Source: an uncultured Pelagibacteraceae bacterium
GTDB lineage: Bacteria; Pseudomonadota; Alphaproteobacteria; Pelagibacterales; Pelagibacteraceae
Direction: 5' to 3'
DNA length: 39,209 bases
Assembly: GCA_902540545.1 (NCBI GenBank)
Contig: CACBMY010000006.1
Location: 1 to 39,209 of the forward strand
Part shown: one piece after another, positions 23,662 through 30,971 of the stretch
Layout of the letters: every line of letters begins with the position of its first letter
Position numbering within the stretch: position 1 is the first letter of the stretch
The notes under the pieces: model-generated
The model's input: the letters and a program-made list of their open reading frames with translations, nothing else
Told to the model about the DNA's origin: nothing
Database searches by the model: none
Position numbers and translations under genes: made by a program

Positions 23662-24567
23662 TTAATTTAATCCAATAAATCTTCTATTAGATTGCATTAT
23701 CATACTATAATAAAAAATAGCTAAAAAAATAAAGAAGCCACCAATAATTGTATTAGTTGAAGGAATTTCATTTATTCCAAGCCATGGCAGCCAAACCCAA
23801 AATATTCCTCCTATTACTTCAGTCAAAGACAATAGCGTTAAATCAGCTGCAGGAATATGTTTAGATCCAATTGAATAAAGAATTAAGCCCATGCACACAA
23901 GTGTTCCATGAGTGGCAAATAATGCTTCATTTTTATTTGAAGATAAGAAATTTGCATCGTTATTTAAAAGCATAACTGTTGAAAATAAAAAACAAAATAA
24001 TCCTGCTATAGCAACAGTTGTAAACTTAGGAGTTTGTTTTCTCCATCTCAGACTTACTGAAAAAATTGAAAAACCTAGTGCAGATACTAATCCAAAAATT
24101 AGACCAATTAAAGAATTTTCTTCGGTATTACCGTAGGCCATTACTATTATACCAAATGCAGCGACTAAAATTGATATCCAAACTGTGATTGAAATTTTTT
24201 CTTTCAAAAATAGAAAACCAAGTAGCGCGGTTATAAAAGGCATTGCAGCTAAACATAATAAAGTTACTGCTGCTGTCGTGTTAGTAATTGACCAAATAAA
24301 AGTTATCATTGCTGTTCCTAAACCGACACCACCTATAATTCCAGATATCCCAATTTTAAAATAATTTTTATAAAATGAAATTCCTTCTTCCAGAAATAAG
24401 TAAACATTCAGCAATAAAAAAATAACAATGCCTCTTGCAAACAAGTATTGCCAAGGGACAGTTTCGGGTTGGTCTATATGTCTTACAACATATGGTCCAA
24501 ATGACCAAAGTATGCCTGCAAATAAAACAATTGGAATAGCTACTTTAGGATTTTTTAAATCAGGCAT
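23662..24567 (-). CDS. EamA/DMT-family permease, first gene of the amidinotransferase operon
   Basis: A 301-aa protein with about ten membrane helices in two EamA repeats. Helices include segments near residues 9-27, 70-95 and 101-121, and the second repeat begins near 150. It has a C-terminal IPAADLTLLSLTEVIGGIFWVW and IIGGFFIFLA pattern shared with the EamA protein at 16511-17377. It is the first gene of a minus-strand operon with the amidinotransferase and threonine aldolase. The most economical guess is transport of a substrate or product of that pathway (for example arginine, glycine or guanidinoacetate), but direction and substrate are not shown by sequence. Confidence 0.83.
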   Translation of the reverse strand: MPDLKNPKVAIPIVLFAGILWSFGPYVVRHIDQPETVPWQYLFARGIVIFLLLNVYLFLEEGISFYKNYFKIGISGIIGGVGLGTAMITFIWSITNTTAAVTLLCLAAMPFITALLGFLFLKEKISITVWISILVAAFGIIVMAYGNTEENSLIGLIFGLVSALGFSIFSVSLRWRKQTPKFTTVAIAGLFCFLFSTVMLLNNDANFLSSNKNEALFATHGTLVCMGLILYSIGSKHIPAADLTLLSLTEVIGGIFWVWLPWLGINEIPSTNTIIGGFFIFLAIFYYSMIMQSNRRFIGLN

Positions 24568-24614
24568 AAATTAATTTATTTTTTATAAATTTTTAGTGAT
24601 AGTATTAAATAAAT

Positions 24615-25016
24615 ATGGATTTAGATATAATAAAAATTGCATCCGACACGACTAATAATAAAATATTGAAAGATTACACTCATAGATCGAAATATAAAAA
24701 TAAAACTTGTGGCGATATAATTGAAATAAGAGTTAATATTAAGAAAAATATAATACAAGATATTGGGTATCAGACAAAATCCTGTGTTTACTGTCAAGCT
24801 TCTGCAAGCTTAATATCTCATAAACTTATCAAAAAAAGTAAAAATAAAATTAATTATTTATTAAAAAATCTTATCGATTATTTTGAAAATGAAATTAAAC
24901 CTTTGCCAAAAAATCTAAATAAATTTAATAAATTGTTTAATAAAAAAAATATATCTAGAAAAAACTGTGTATTAATGCCATTAATTGCAATTAAGAAACT
25001 CAGCATTGATGAATAA
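24615..25016 (+). CDS. IscU/SufU-like iron-sulfur cluster scaffold
   Basis: A 133-aa protein of the NifU N-terminal family. The three conserved cluster-holding cysteines are recognisable: Cys32 in NKTCGDIIEI with Asp34, Cys57 in KSCVYCQASASL, and Cys118 in RKNCVLMPL. An extra Cys60 follows within the second motif. The CGD, C-x4-ASAS and R-x-x-C arrangement is that of SufU/IscU-type scaffolds, which build Fe-S clusters or accept sulfur from a cysteine desulfurase. No desulfurase is nearby. It is divergently transcribed from the amidinotransferase operon across 47 bp, and an HPP membrane protein gene overlaps its end by 8 bp. A sulfur-relay role is an alternative. Confidence 0.75.
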   Translation: MDLDIIKIASDTTNNKILKDYTHRSKYKNKTCGDIIEIRVNIKKNIIQDIGYQTKSCVYCQASASLISHKLIKKSKNKINYLLKNLIDYFENEIKPLPKNLNKFNKLFNKKNISRKNCVLMPLIAIKKLSIDE

Positions 25017-25473
25017 TTTAGATAAAAAAAAACCTGCTATCGCTGCAATATTTTCTACTATGACAATTGGGGTTTTGTCATTGCTTACTTATAAAACACC
25101 TTATGGATTATTTTTGATTGCTTCCTTTGGTTCTACAATGGTTTTGCTTTATGGGTATCCAGAAAGTCCTTTTGCAAAACCTAAAAATATATTTTTTGGT
25201 CATTTTTTAACTTCACTTGTTGGTGTGATATTTGTGAATTTCGTTCCACTTCCGATATATATTATTATACCTTTTGCTGTTGGAATAGGTGTCGGATTAA
25301 TGATTATTCTTAATGTAACCCACCCTCCTGCAGGAGGAAATCCTATAATTGTGATCATGGGGTCAGTTTCATTTGAATATTTAATTTCCCCAGTTATAAG
25401 CGGATCAATTATTGTGATAGTTTTTGGCATAATCTTGAACAAATTTATTGCTAAAAGGAATTACCCAAAATAA
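25009..25473 (+). CDS. HPP-family integral membrane protein
   Basis: A 154-aa membrane protein starting at the ATG at 25009, which overlaps the previous stop by 8 bp; a TTG at 24985 is in frame but less likely. It has four predicted helices. Two features are diagnostic: FGSTMVLLYGYPESPFAKPKN between helices 1 and 2, and the family-naming HPPAGGNPII motif (about residues 105-114). Some HPP proteins in cyanobacteria are reported to transport nitrite; the function of this short form, without CBS domains, is unknown. The link with the upstream SufU-like protein is tight and may be functional. Confidence 0.82.
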   Translation: MNNLDKKKPAIAAIFSTMTIGVLSLLTYKTPYGLFLIASFGSTMVLLYGYPESPFAKPKNIFFGHFLTSLVGVIFVNFVPLPIYIIIPFAVGIGVGLMIILNVTHPPAGGNPIIVIMGSVSFEYLISPVISGSIIVIVFGIILNKFIAKRNYPK

Positions 25474-25480
25474 ACACAAT

Positions 25481-25554
25481 TTGTTTGCTAGTCCTATTTA
25501 ACTTGTGCTAGTCTTTTCAAATAATAATTAATAATTCAGCTTAGAGAAGCTAGT
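25481..25554 (+). promoter_or_regulatory. Direct repeats upstream of formate dehydrogenase
   Basis: TGCTAGTC occurs twice in the same orientation at 25486-25493 and 25506-25513, exactly 20 bp apart, each preceded by TTGT within a few bases. A third GCTAGT lies at 25549-25554, next to a short AGCTT/AAGCT hairpin (25538-25551). All lie within the 94-bp gap before fdh, so they could be activator or repressor sites on one face of the helix (roughly two turns apart). The fdh ribosome binding site AGGAG is at 25558-25562. Confidence 0.45.
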
Positions 25555-25567
25555 AATAGGAGTAAAA

Positions 25568-26767
25568 ATGAAAGTACTTTGTGTATTGTATGATGATCCA
25601 AAAGGAGGAATGCCTAAATCTTATCCTCTGTCGGATTTACCAAAATTAGAGAAATATCCAGATGGAATGACATTGCCGTCGCCTAAAGGAAGAGATTTTA
25701 CACCAGGCCAATTACTTGGTTGTGTTTCAGGTGAACTTGGTTTGAGAAAGTTTTTAGAGAGTAATGGACACGAATTGGTTGTTACTAACAGTAAAGATGG
25801 AGATGGTTGCGAAGCGGATAAACATATTGTTGATGCTGACATTGTTATCTCTCAACCATTTTTCCCTTATTATTTAACTAAAGAAAGAATCGCTAAAGCT
25901 AAAAACCTTAAGATGGCAATAACAGCAGGAATAGGCTCTGATCACGTTGATTTACAAGCAGCAATGGATAATAAAATTGATGTTGTTGAAGTAACTTTCT
26001 GTAATTCTAGATCAGTTGCTGAACACATAGTAATGATGATTGTTTCAATGGTTAGAGATTATCACAATCAACATAGAATAGTTAATGAAGGTGGATGGAA
26101 TATTGCAGATGCTGTTCAAAGAAGTTATGACGTTGAAGGAATGCATATAGGAACCGTTGCTGCTGGAAGGATCGGATTAGATGCACTTAGAAAAATGAAA
26201 CCATTTGATGTTCATTTGCACTATTTTGACAGACATAAATTACCTGACAGTGTTGAAAAAGAACTAAACTTAACTTTTCATGAATCAGTGGAGTCTATGG
26301 TAAAAGTTTGCGACGTTGTTACAATTAATTGCCCACTTCATCCTGAAACTGAAAATTTGTTTGATGATGAAATGATAAGTAAAATGAAAAAAGGAGCATA
26401 CATAGTTAACACTGCAAGAGGTAAAATTTGTAATCGAGATGCAATAGCTAAAGCCCTAAAAAGTGGACAGCTAAGTGGTTACGCAGGTGATGTATGGTTT
26501 CCACAGCCTGCTCCAAACGACCATGTATGGAGAACAATGCCAAATCATGGAATGACACCTCACACTTCTGGTACATCTTTATCTGCTCAAGCAAGATATG
26601 CAGATGGTGTTAGAGAAATATTGGAATGTTTCTTTGAAGGAAAAGAAATTAGAAATCAATATTTGATCGTAAAAGATGGCCAATTAGCAGGAATGGGTGC
26701 GCATTCTTACAGTAAAGGGTCTGCAACTAGTGGATCAGAAGAAGCTGCTAAATATCAAAAAAAATAA
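25568..26767 (+). CDS. fdh: NAD-dependent formate dehydrogenase
   Basis: A 399-aa D-isomer-specific 2-hydroxyacid dehydrogenase fold enzyme that oxidises formate to CO2 with NAD+. All active-site residues known from the Pseudomonas sp. 101 enzyme occur at the same residue numbers: Asn146 (FCNSRSV), Asp221 (FDRHKLP, which selects NAD over NADP), Arg284 (NTARGK), Gln313 (FPQPAP) and His332 (TPHTSGT). The C-terminal AHSYSKG and GSEEAAK segments are also typical. This metal-free, oxygen-stable type fits an aerobic marine cell. It can complete oxidation of C1 units made by the glycine cleavage system. A terminator-like hairpin follows the gene, so it is probably monocistronic. Confidence 0.96.
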   Translation: MKVLCVLYDDPKGGMPKSYPLSDLPKLEKYPDGMTLPSPKGRDFTPGQLLGCVSGELGLRKFLESNGHELVVTNSKDGDGCEADKHIVDADIVISQPFFPYYLTKERIAKAKNLKMAITAGIGSDHVDLQAAMDNKIDVVEVTFCNSRSVAEHIVMMIVSMVRDYHNQHRIVNEGGWNIADAVQRSYDVEGMHIGTVAAGRIGLDALRKMKPFDVHLHYFDRHKLPDSVEKELNLTFHESVESMVKVCDVVTINCPLHPETENLFDDEMISKMKKGAYIVNTARGKICNRDAIAKALKSGQLSGYAGDVWFPQPAPNDHVWRTMPNHGMTPHTSGTSLSAQARYADGVREILECFFEGKEIRNQYLIVKDGQLAGMGAHSYSKGSATSGSEEAAKYQKK

Positions 26768-26779
26768 AATAGATTTATT

Positions 26780-26812
26780 AAAGGTATGCTACTTAAATAA
26801 GTAGCTACCTTT
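26780..26812 (+). terminator. Terminator-like hairpin after fdh
   Basis: Two arms starting AAAGGTA and ending TACCTTT pair as a long imperfect stem: seven pairs, a single bulged T at 26787, then seven more pairs (GCTACTT with AAGTAGC), closing on an AAAT loop. The stem ends in TTT followed by AATACC. It begins 12 bp after the fdh stop. The T-tract is short, so partial read-through into msrA is possible. Confidence 0.65.
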
Positions 26813-26853
26813 AATACCATAGATTTAAACCCTCATTATTATATATTTTAGAT

Positions 26854-27426
26854 ATGAGGTTATTTTACTACTTTTTACTATTATTTCTTGTATCGACATC
26901 ATTCTCTCATTCAAAAGATAAAGCGTATTTTGCAGGAGGTTGCTTCTGGTGCATGGAAGAATCTTTTGAAATGTTGGAAGGTGTAGAAGAAGTTATATCA
27001 GGTTACTCAGGAGGGATCACTGCAAATCCAACATATAGAGAAGTCACCTATGGAGATACTGGTCATTTTGAGGTTGTTGAAATAATTTATGACAAAGAGA
27101 AAATATCCTATAAAGAACTCTTAAAAAACTTCTGGCTTAATATTGACCCATTTGATGCTTATGGCCAGTTTTGCGATAAAGGATACAGCTACAGATCTGT
27201 AGCATTTTATGAAAATGATTATCAGAAAGATTTAATTGAGAAAGATATAAAAAGATTAGAAAAGAAATTTAAAAAGAAGGTAGTCACATATGTTAAAGAA
27301 TTTGAGATTTTTTACAAAGCAGAGGATAAACATCAAGATTACTATCAAGTATATTTAGAAAATTATTTAAAATATAAGAAAGCATGCAAAAGAGAGAGAA
27401 TACTTGATATTATTTGGGGATCATAA
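26854..27426 (+). CDS. msrA: Peptide-methionine (S)-S-oxide reductase MsrA, exported
   Basis: A 190-aa enzyme that reduces methionine-S-sulfoxide. Residues 1-19 form an uncleaved-or-cleavable hydrophobic export signal (RLFYYFLLLFLVSTSFS). The catalytic AGGCFWCMEE motif follows at residues 27-36, with Cys30 as nucleophile and Cys33 next to it. The GYSGG, YREVTYGDTGHFEVVE and EDKHQDYY motifs are typical. The predicted location is the periplasm, matching the exported MsrB at 19907-20365. It is followed after 3 bp by a medium-chain oxidoreductase. Confidence 0.94.
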   Translation: MRLFYYFLLLFLVSTSFSHSKDKAYFAGGCFWCMEESFEMLEGVEEVISGYSGGITANPTYREVTYGDTGHFEVVEIIYDKEKISYKELLKNFWLNIDPFDAYGQFCDKGYSYRSVAFYENDYQKDLIEKDIKRLEKKFKKKVVTYVKEFEIFYKAEDKHQDYYQVYLENYLKYKKACKRERILDIIWGS

Positions 27427-27429
27427 TTA

Positions 27430-28437
27430 ATGCCTGTAACAAGCAAATTCGTAGCTTTAAAAAACTATATCCCTACAGGTTTGCCAAAAGAAACTGACTT
27501 TGAAATAAAAACAAAAGAGATATCTTTAGATGCCAAGAACAATATATTGGTTTTAAATTTATGGATTTCAGTTGATCCTTATATGAGGGCAAGGATGACT
27601 GAAAGAAAAAACTATAAACCACCTTTTAATATTGGTGAAGAGATGGAAGGTTATGCGTTAGGAATAGTTAAAGAATCTAAAGACAAAAATTTTAAAGAAG
27701 GAGATATTGTTTTTAGTAATTTTGGAATGAGAGATTACTTTGTTTGTAATTCCAATGATCTAAAAAAAATTGAGCCAATGAATATTCCTATACAAACATA
27801 TCTAGGTCCACTTGGAATGACAGGTCATACAGCGTATATAGGACTTTTTAAACATGGTGAATTAAAACCAGGTCAAACAATCCTTGTTTCTTCAGCTGGA
27901 GGTAGTGTTGGATCTACTGTTTGTCAAATTGCAAAAAATATGGGTTGTAAAGTAATTGCAAGTACAGGATCAGATGAAAAAGTTAAATGGTTAAAAAATG
28001 ATTTAAAAATTGATCATGCGTTTAACTATAAAAAAATTGAAAATCTTGTTTTGCATCTTAAAGAAGTTTGTCCTGAAGGATTTGATTTATATTTTGATAA
28101 TGTAGGTGGTGATTTCTTAGAGTCAGCTATTTTTCAAATGAAGAACTTTGGAAGGATTGTAATTTGTGGAAGGATATCCCAAATGAATGCAACTAATCCT
28201 GGCTCTGGTTTAAAAAATATGGCTCATGTTCTTGTAAAAAGACTAACTATTAAAGGTTTTATAATTTTTGATCATGAAAATGATAGAGAACAGTTTGAAA
28301 CCGATATGACTAAATGGTTATTAGAAGATAAAATTAAATTTAAAGAAACTGTTTACGAAGGTATAGAAAATACGCCAAAATCATTCATTGATTTATTAGA
28401 AGGTAAAAACATAGGAAAAATGCTTGTAAAAATTTAA
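27430..28437 (+). CDS. NADP-dependent medium-chain oxidoreductase (CurA/LTB4DH-like)
   Basis: A 335-aa zinc-free medium-chain dehydrogenase/reductase. Supporting motifs are SVDPYMRARM (about residues 47-56), GPLGMTGHTAYIGL (about 127-140), the dinucleotide loop SSAGGSVGSTVCQIAK (about 154-169) and DLYFDNVGGDFLE. These define the group that includes leukotriene B4 12-hydroxydehydrogenase and the curcumin/alkenal reductase CurA, which saturate alpha,beta-unsaturated carbonyls with NADPH. It starts 3 bp after msrA, suggesting a joint role in dealing with oxidised molecules such as reactive enals. The natural substrate is not known. Confidence 0.88.
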   Translation: MPVTSKFVALKNYIPTGLPKETDFEIKTKEISLDAKNNILVLNLWISVDPYMRARMTERKNYKPPFNIGEEMEGYALGIVKESKDKNFKEGDIVFSNFGMRDYFVCNSNDLKKIEPMNIPIQTYLGPLGMTGHTAYIGLFKHGELKPGQTILVSSAGGSVGSTVCQIAKNMGCKVIASTGSDEKVKWLKNDLKIDHAFNYKKIENLVLHLKEVCPEGFDLYFDNVGGDFLESAIFQMKNFGRIVICGRISQMNATNPGSGLKNMAHVLVKRLTIKGFIIFDHENDREQFETDMTKWLLEDKIKFKETVYEGIENTPKSFIDLLEGKNIGKMLVKI

Positions 28438-28448
28438 TTAGAATTTTT

Positions 28449-28619
28449 ATGAAATTTTTAAAGAAGTTTTATAGACCCTTTTTATTAACCTATATTTTTT
28501 TGAGTATAGCTATCAGTTTTTATCCATCATTTGATTTTTACTCACTAAAAGGTCAAATTCTTATAATTGCTGTATCTTTTTTTAATGGGATGATGGGAGT
28601 TTACGTAAAAAAATTATAA
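28449..28619 (+). CDS. Small membrane protein, 56 aa
   Basis: A short frame in the 176-bp gap after the CurA-like gene. It begins MKFLKKFYRPFLLTYIFLS, has two hydrophobic segments (about residues 10-25 and 37-52) separated by a short polar loop FYSLKGQ, and ends VYVKKL. The start is 11 bp after the upstream stop, with only a weak ribosome binding site. The stop overlaps the end of the convergent flavoprotein gene by 6 bp. The fit of the frame to the gap and its two-helix hairpin shape argue for a real gene in so compact a genome. I do not recognise the family. Confidence 0.55.
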   Translation: MKFLKKFYRPFLLTYIFLSIAISFYPSFDFYSLKGQILIIAVSFFNGMMGVYVKKL

Positions 28620-29717
28620 GACGTAGGGCTCGGGTCTTGCTGAGCTATTTAATACTCTTTCGACTGCAAAAACACTAATATCTATAGTTTGATAATTGCC
28701 TGTAGTTATTAATTCAGTTAGAGCTCTACCAATTCCTGGTGCTTGCATTAAACCTCTGCCGGTAAATCCTGAGGCCATGTAAACATTTTCATATTTTGGA
28801 TGTTTTCCAACTACAGCATTATTATCTAATTTGTTACAATCATAATATCCAGCCCATCCACCTGTTAACTTTAGTTCTTCAAATGCTGGTATTCTTTTTG
28901 CAAGAGCAGGCCAAACTAATTCTTCAAAATCATTCCATGCAGGTTCAAGATCTTCTGCATCAAATACTGAAATTGGAGAACCTGCTAAATATTCTTTTCC
29001 TTCTGGTCGCCAATATACTCCTGTTGTTAGATCTCCGGATAATGGCATCTCTGGAATATGTTTAGGACATTTAACTCTAAAGACTGTATGTTTTTGAGGT
29101 ACTACAGGAATATCTTCAAGTAGTTCTTTAGTCCAACACCCAGCTGCAGAAATAATTGTCTTTGCATTAATTTCAGATAGGCTCTTAACTTCTCCCTTAA
29201 TGAATTCTGCCCCAAGATCAATTGCTTTATGCTTTAATGCGCTATGAAATAAAAATGGATCAATCCATCCCTCGCTCTTGTTATCAGTAAATGTTGCAGT
29301 TTCAATTCCTTCCTCATTAATGTAAGGAAAATATTTTTTCAATTCAGAACCTTTAATATTTTTTGTACCCGCTTCACATTCTTTATGATTTTCTAAAGCT
29401 CTGTATTGCTCTTCTGCATGATCTGGTCCAAACATTAGAAGGTATCCATTAGGCACCATGCTAGCTGTTGGATTTGGATTTTTTTCAGTTTTCAATAATT
29501 CTGGTATTTGAAATATAAATTCCCTTGCAAATTTTCCTAAAAGAATATTTTCTTTTTGAAAAAACTGTCGTCTAAATCCACCAAGTGATAATGGGAATGA
29601 TGCAGTTTTATAAGTTGGATCCCTTTCAATGACTTTTACTTTTCTGCCTTCTTTGGACATAAAGTATGCAGTTGCAGCTCCAATTATACCACCACCTACT
29701 ATTACAACATCATCCAT
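28614..29717 (-). CDS. FAD-dependent DAO-family oxidoreductase (sarcosine oxidase / FOXRED1-like)
   Basis: A 367-aa flavoprotein with the N-terminal FAD-binding GGGIIG (residues 8-13) in VVIVGGGIIGAATAYFM. SLGGFRRQFFQKENI follows, resembling FOXRED1 and sarcosine-oxidase-like enzymes, and the C-terminal FTGRGLMQAPGIGRAL is a typical FAD-site motif. Members oxidise secondary amines such as sarcosine or D-amino acids; the substrate here is not readable. It begins 1 bp after the tspO stop on the same strand, so the two are co-translated. A link to glycine metabolism (sarcosine to glycine) is plausible but unproven. Confidence 0.85.
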   Translation of the reverse strand: MDDVVIVGGGIIGAATAYFMSKEGRKVKVIERDPTYKTASFPLSLGGFRRQFFQKENILLGKFAREFIFQIPELLKTEKNPNPTASMVPNGYLLMFGPDHAEEQYRALENHKECEAGTKNIKGSELKKYFPYINEEGIETATFTDNKSEGWIDPFLFHSALKHKAIDLGAEFIKGEVKSLSEINAKTIISAAGCWTKELLEDIPVVPQKHTVFRVKCPKHIPEMPLSGDLTTGVYWRPEGKEYLAGSPISVFDAEDLEPAWNDFEELVWPALAKRIPAFEELKLTGGWAGYYDCNKLDNNAVVGKHPKYENVYMASGFTGRGLMQAPGIGRALTELITTGNYQTIDISVFAVERVLNSSARPEPYVL

Positions 29718-29718
29718 A

Positions 29719-30186
29719 TTAGTTTATCAAAAAAATGTTTATATTTAAAAGCAATGCAAAACAACACCATAACAAATATGGAATCATCAAGTACATGCTT
29801 AATTGACTTATATTCTTATATTTAAATACCAATAAAACAATAAATATAATTAACACAACAAGATTTAAAATTGCTAAAGAAATATTATGGAAACCAAAGA
29901 AAACAACACTCCAAGTTGTATTAAAAAAAAGGTGAATGAAATATAAAAATACAATATTTAAATTTTTTGTGTTTTTATGCCACGCATTCCATATGGCTAT
30001 TGTCATAAATAAATAAAGCAATGTCCATACTGGCCCAAATATCCAATCTGGTGGATTGTATTGAGGTTTAGATAAATTTGAATACCAAGGTTCTTTAAAA
30101 TTTATAGTAACCAAACCTCCAATAAATGAAGCTGAAAACGTAGTAATTGCAAAGAGAATAAAAGATAAAATTTTATTTTTTAGCAT
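29719..30186 (-). CDS. tspO: TspO/MBR family tryptophan-rich sensory protein
   Basis: A 155-aa membrane protein with five predicted helices. The family motifs FKEPWYSNLSKPQYNPPDW (about residues 30-48), FGPVWTLLYLFMTIA (50-64) and FFNTTWSVVFFGFHN are all present. TspO binds tetrapyrroles such as haem and protoporphyrin and modulates stress or pigment responses in bacteria; in marine bacteria a link to light is possible. It heads a two-gene minus-strand unit with the sarcosine-oxidase-like flavoprotein and faces the SDR gene across a 24-bp divergent gap. Confidence 0.93.
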   Translation of the reverse strand: MLKNKILSFILFAITTFSASFIGGLVTINFKEPWYSNLSKPQYNPPDWIFGPVWTLLYLFMTIAIWNAWHKNTKNLNIVFLYFIHLFFNTTWSVVFFGFHNISLAILNLVVLIIFIVLLVFKYKNISQLSMYLMIPYLLWCCFALLLNINIFLIN

Positions 30187-30210
30187 TTAAGTACTATACA
30201 GCAGTTAAAT

Positions 30211-30969
30211 ATGAATAAAAAAGTAATTTGGATCACCGGCGGAAGTACAGGAATTGGCAAAGCACTTGCGTTAAAATTTGCTAATAATGGATGGACAGTT
30301 GCTATTTCTGCAAGAAGAGAAAATTTATTAAAAGAAATCGAAGATAAGCATCAAAATATTAAATCTTTTCCACTTGATGTAAATGATAAGGAAAAGTGTA
30401 AGTCTGTTTTTGAAAATATAAAAAAGGAACTTGGTGACATCGATATTTGTTTTTTTTCTACGGGAACTTGGGATCCAAAAAAAGAAAAAGAAATTGATGT
30501 AGAGCAAATTGAAAATGTATTTAAAGTAAATTTTTTTGGAACATTAAATTGTATAAAAGCAGTTGAAACTCATTTTCGAGAAAGAGGAAAAGGTATTATT
30601 ACCATTGTATCTTCGATTGCAGGATACAAAGGCTTACCTAACTCAAGTGGCTATGGACCATCCAAAGCTGCTTTAAGTAATCTTGCTGAAAGTTTACATT
30701 TTGATTTTGGAAGATATGGCGTGAGGGTTTGTTTAGTTTCTCCAGGTTTTATCAAAACACCAATGACTGATAAGAATGATTTTAAGATGCCTTTTCTAAA
30801 AACTCCAGAATTCTCGGCAGACAAAATTTATGATGGGCTTATTAATGGTTCAAATTTTGAAATACACTACCCAAAAGAATTAACTTTGATCCTTAAATTT
30901 TTAAAAATAATACCTGATCGATTATATTTTTATTTAATACGGAAATTAACTAAATTACAAAAAAAATAA
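30211..30969 (+). CDS. Short-chain dehydrogenase/reductase
   Basis: A 252-aa classical SDR. The cofactor loop is GGSTGIG (residues 10-16), and the catalytic residues are Ser134/135, Tyr148 and Lys152 (SGYGPSKAAL). Arg35/36 after the second strand (ISARRENL) suggests NADP(H) preference. The C-terminal segment LKFLKIIPDRLYFYLI is hydrophobic and may anchor it to a membrane. It is transcribed toward the lipid cluster, and its stop lies 2 bp from the DUF3833 stop. An SDR accompanies similar lipid clusters in other alphaproteobacteria, so a role in lipid modification is possible. Confidence 0.85.
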   Translation: MNKKVIWITGGSTGIGKALALKFANNGWTVAISARRENLLKEIEDKHQNIKSFPLDVNDKEKCKSVFENIKKELGDIDICFFSTGTWDPKKEKEIDVEQIENVFKVNFFGTLNCIKAVETHFRERGKGIITIVSSIAGYKGLPNSSGYGPSKAALSNLAESLHFDFGRYGVRVCLVSPGFIKTPMTDKNDFKMPFLKTPEFSADKIYDGLINGSNFEIHYPKELTLILKFLKIIPDRLYFYLIRKLTKLQKK

Positions 30970-30971
30970 AA

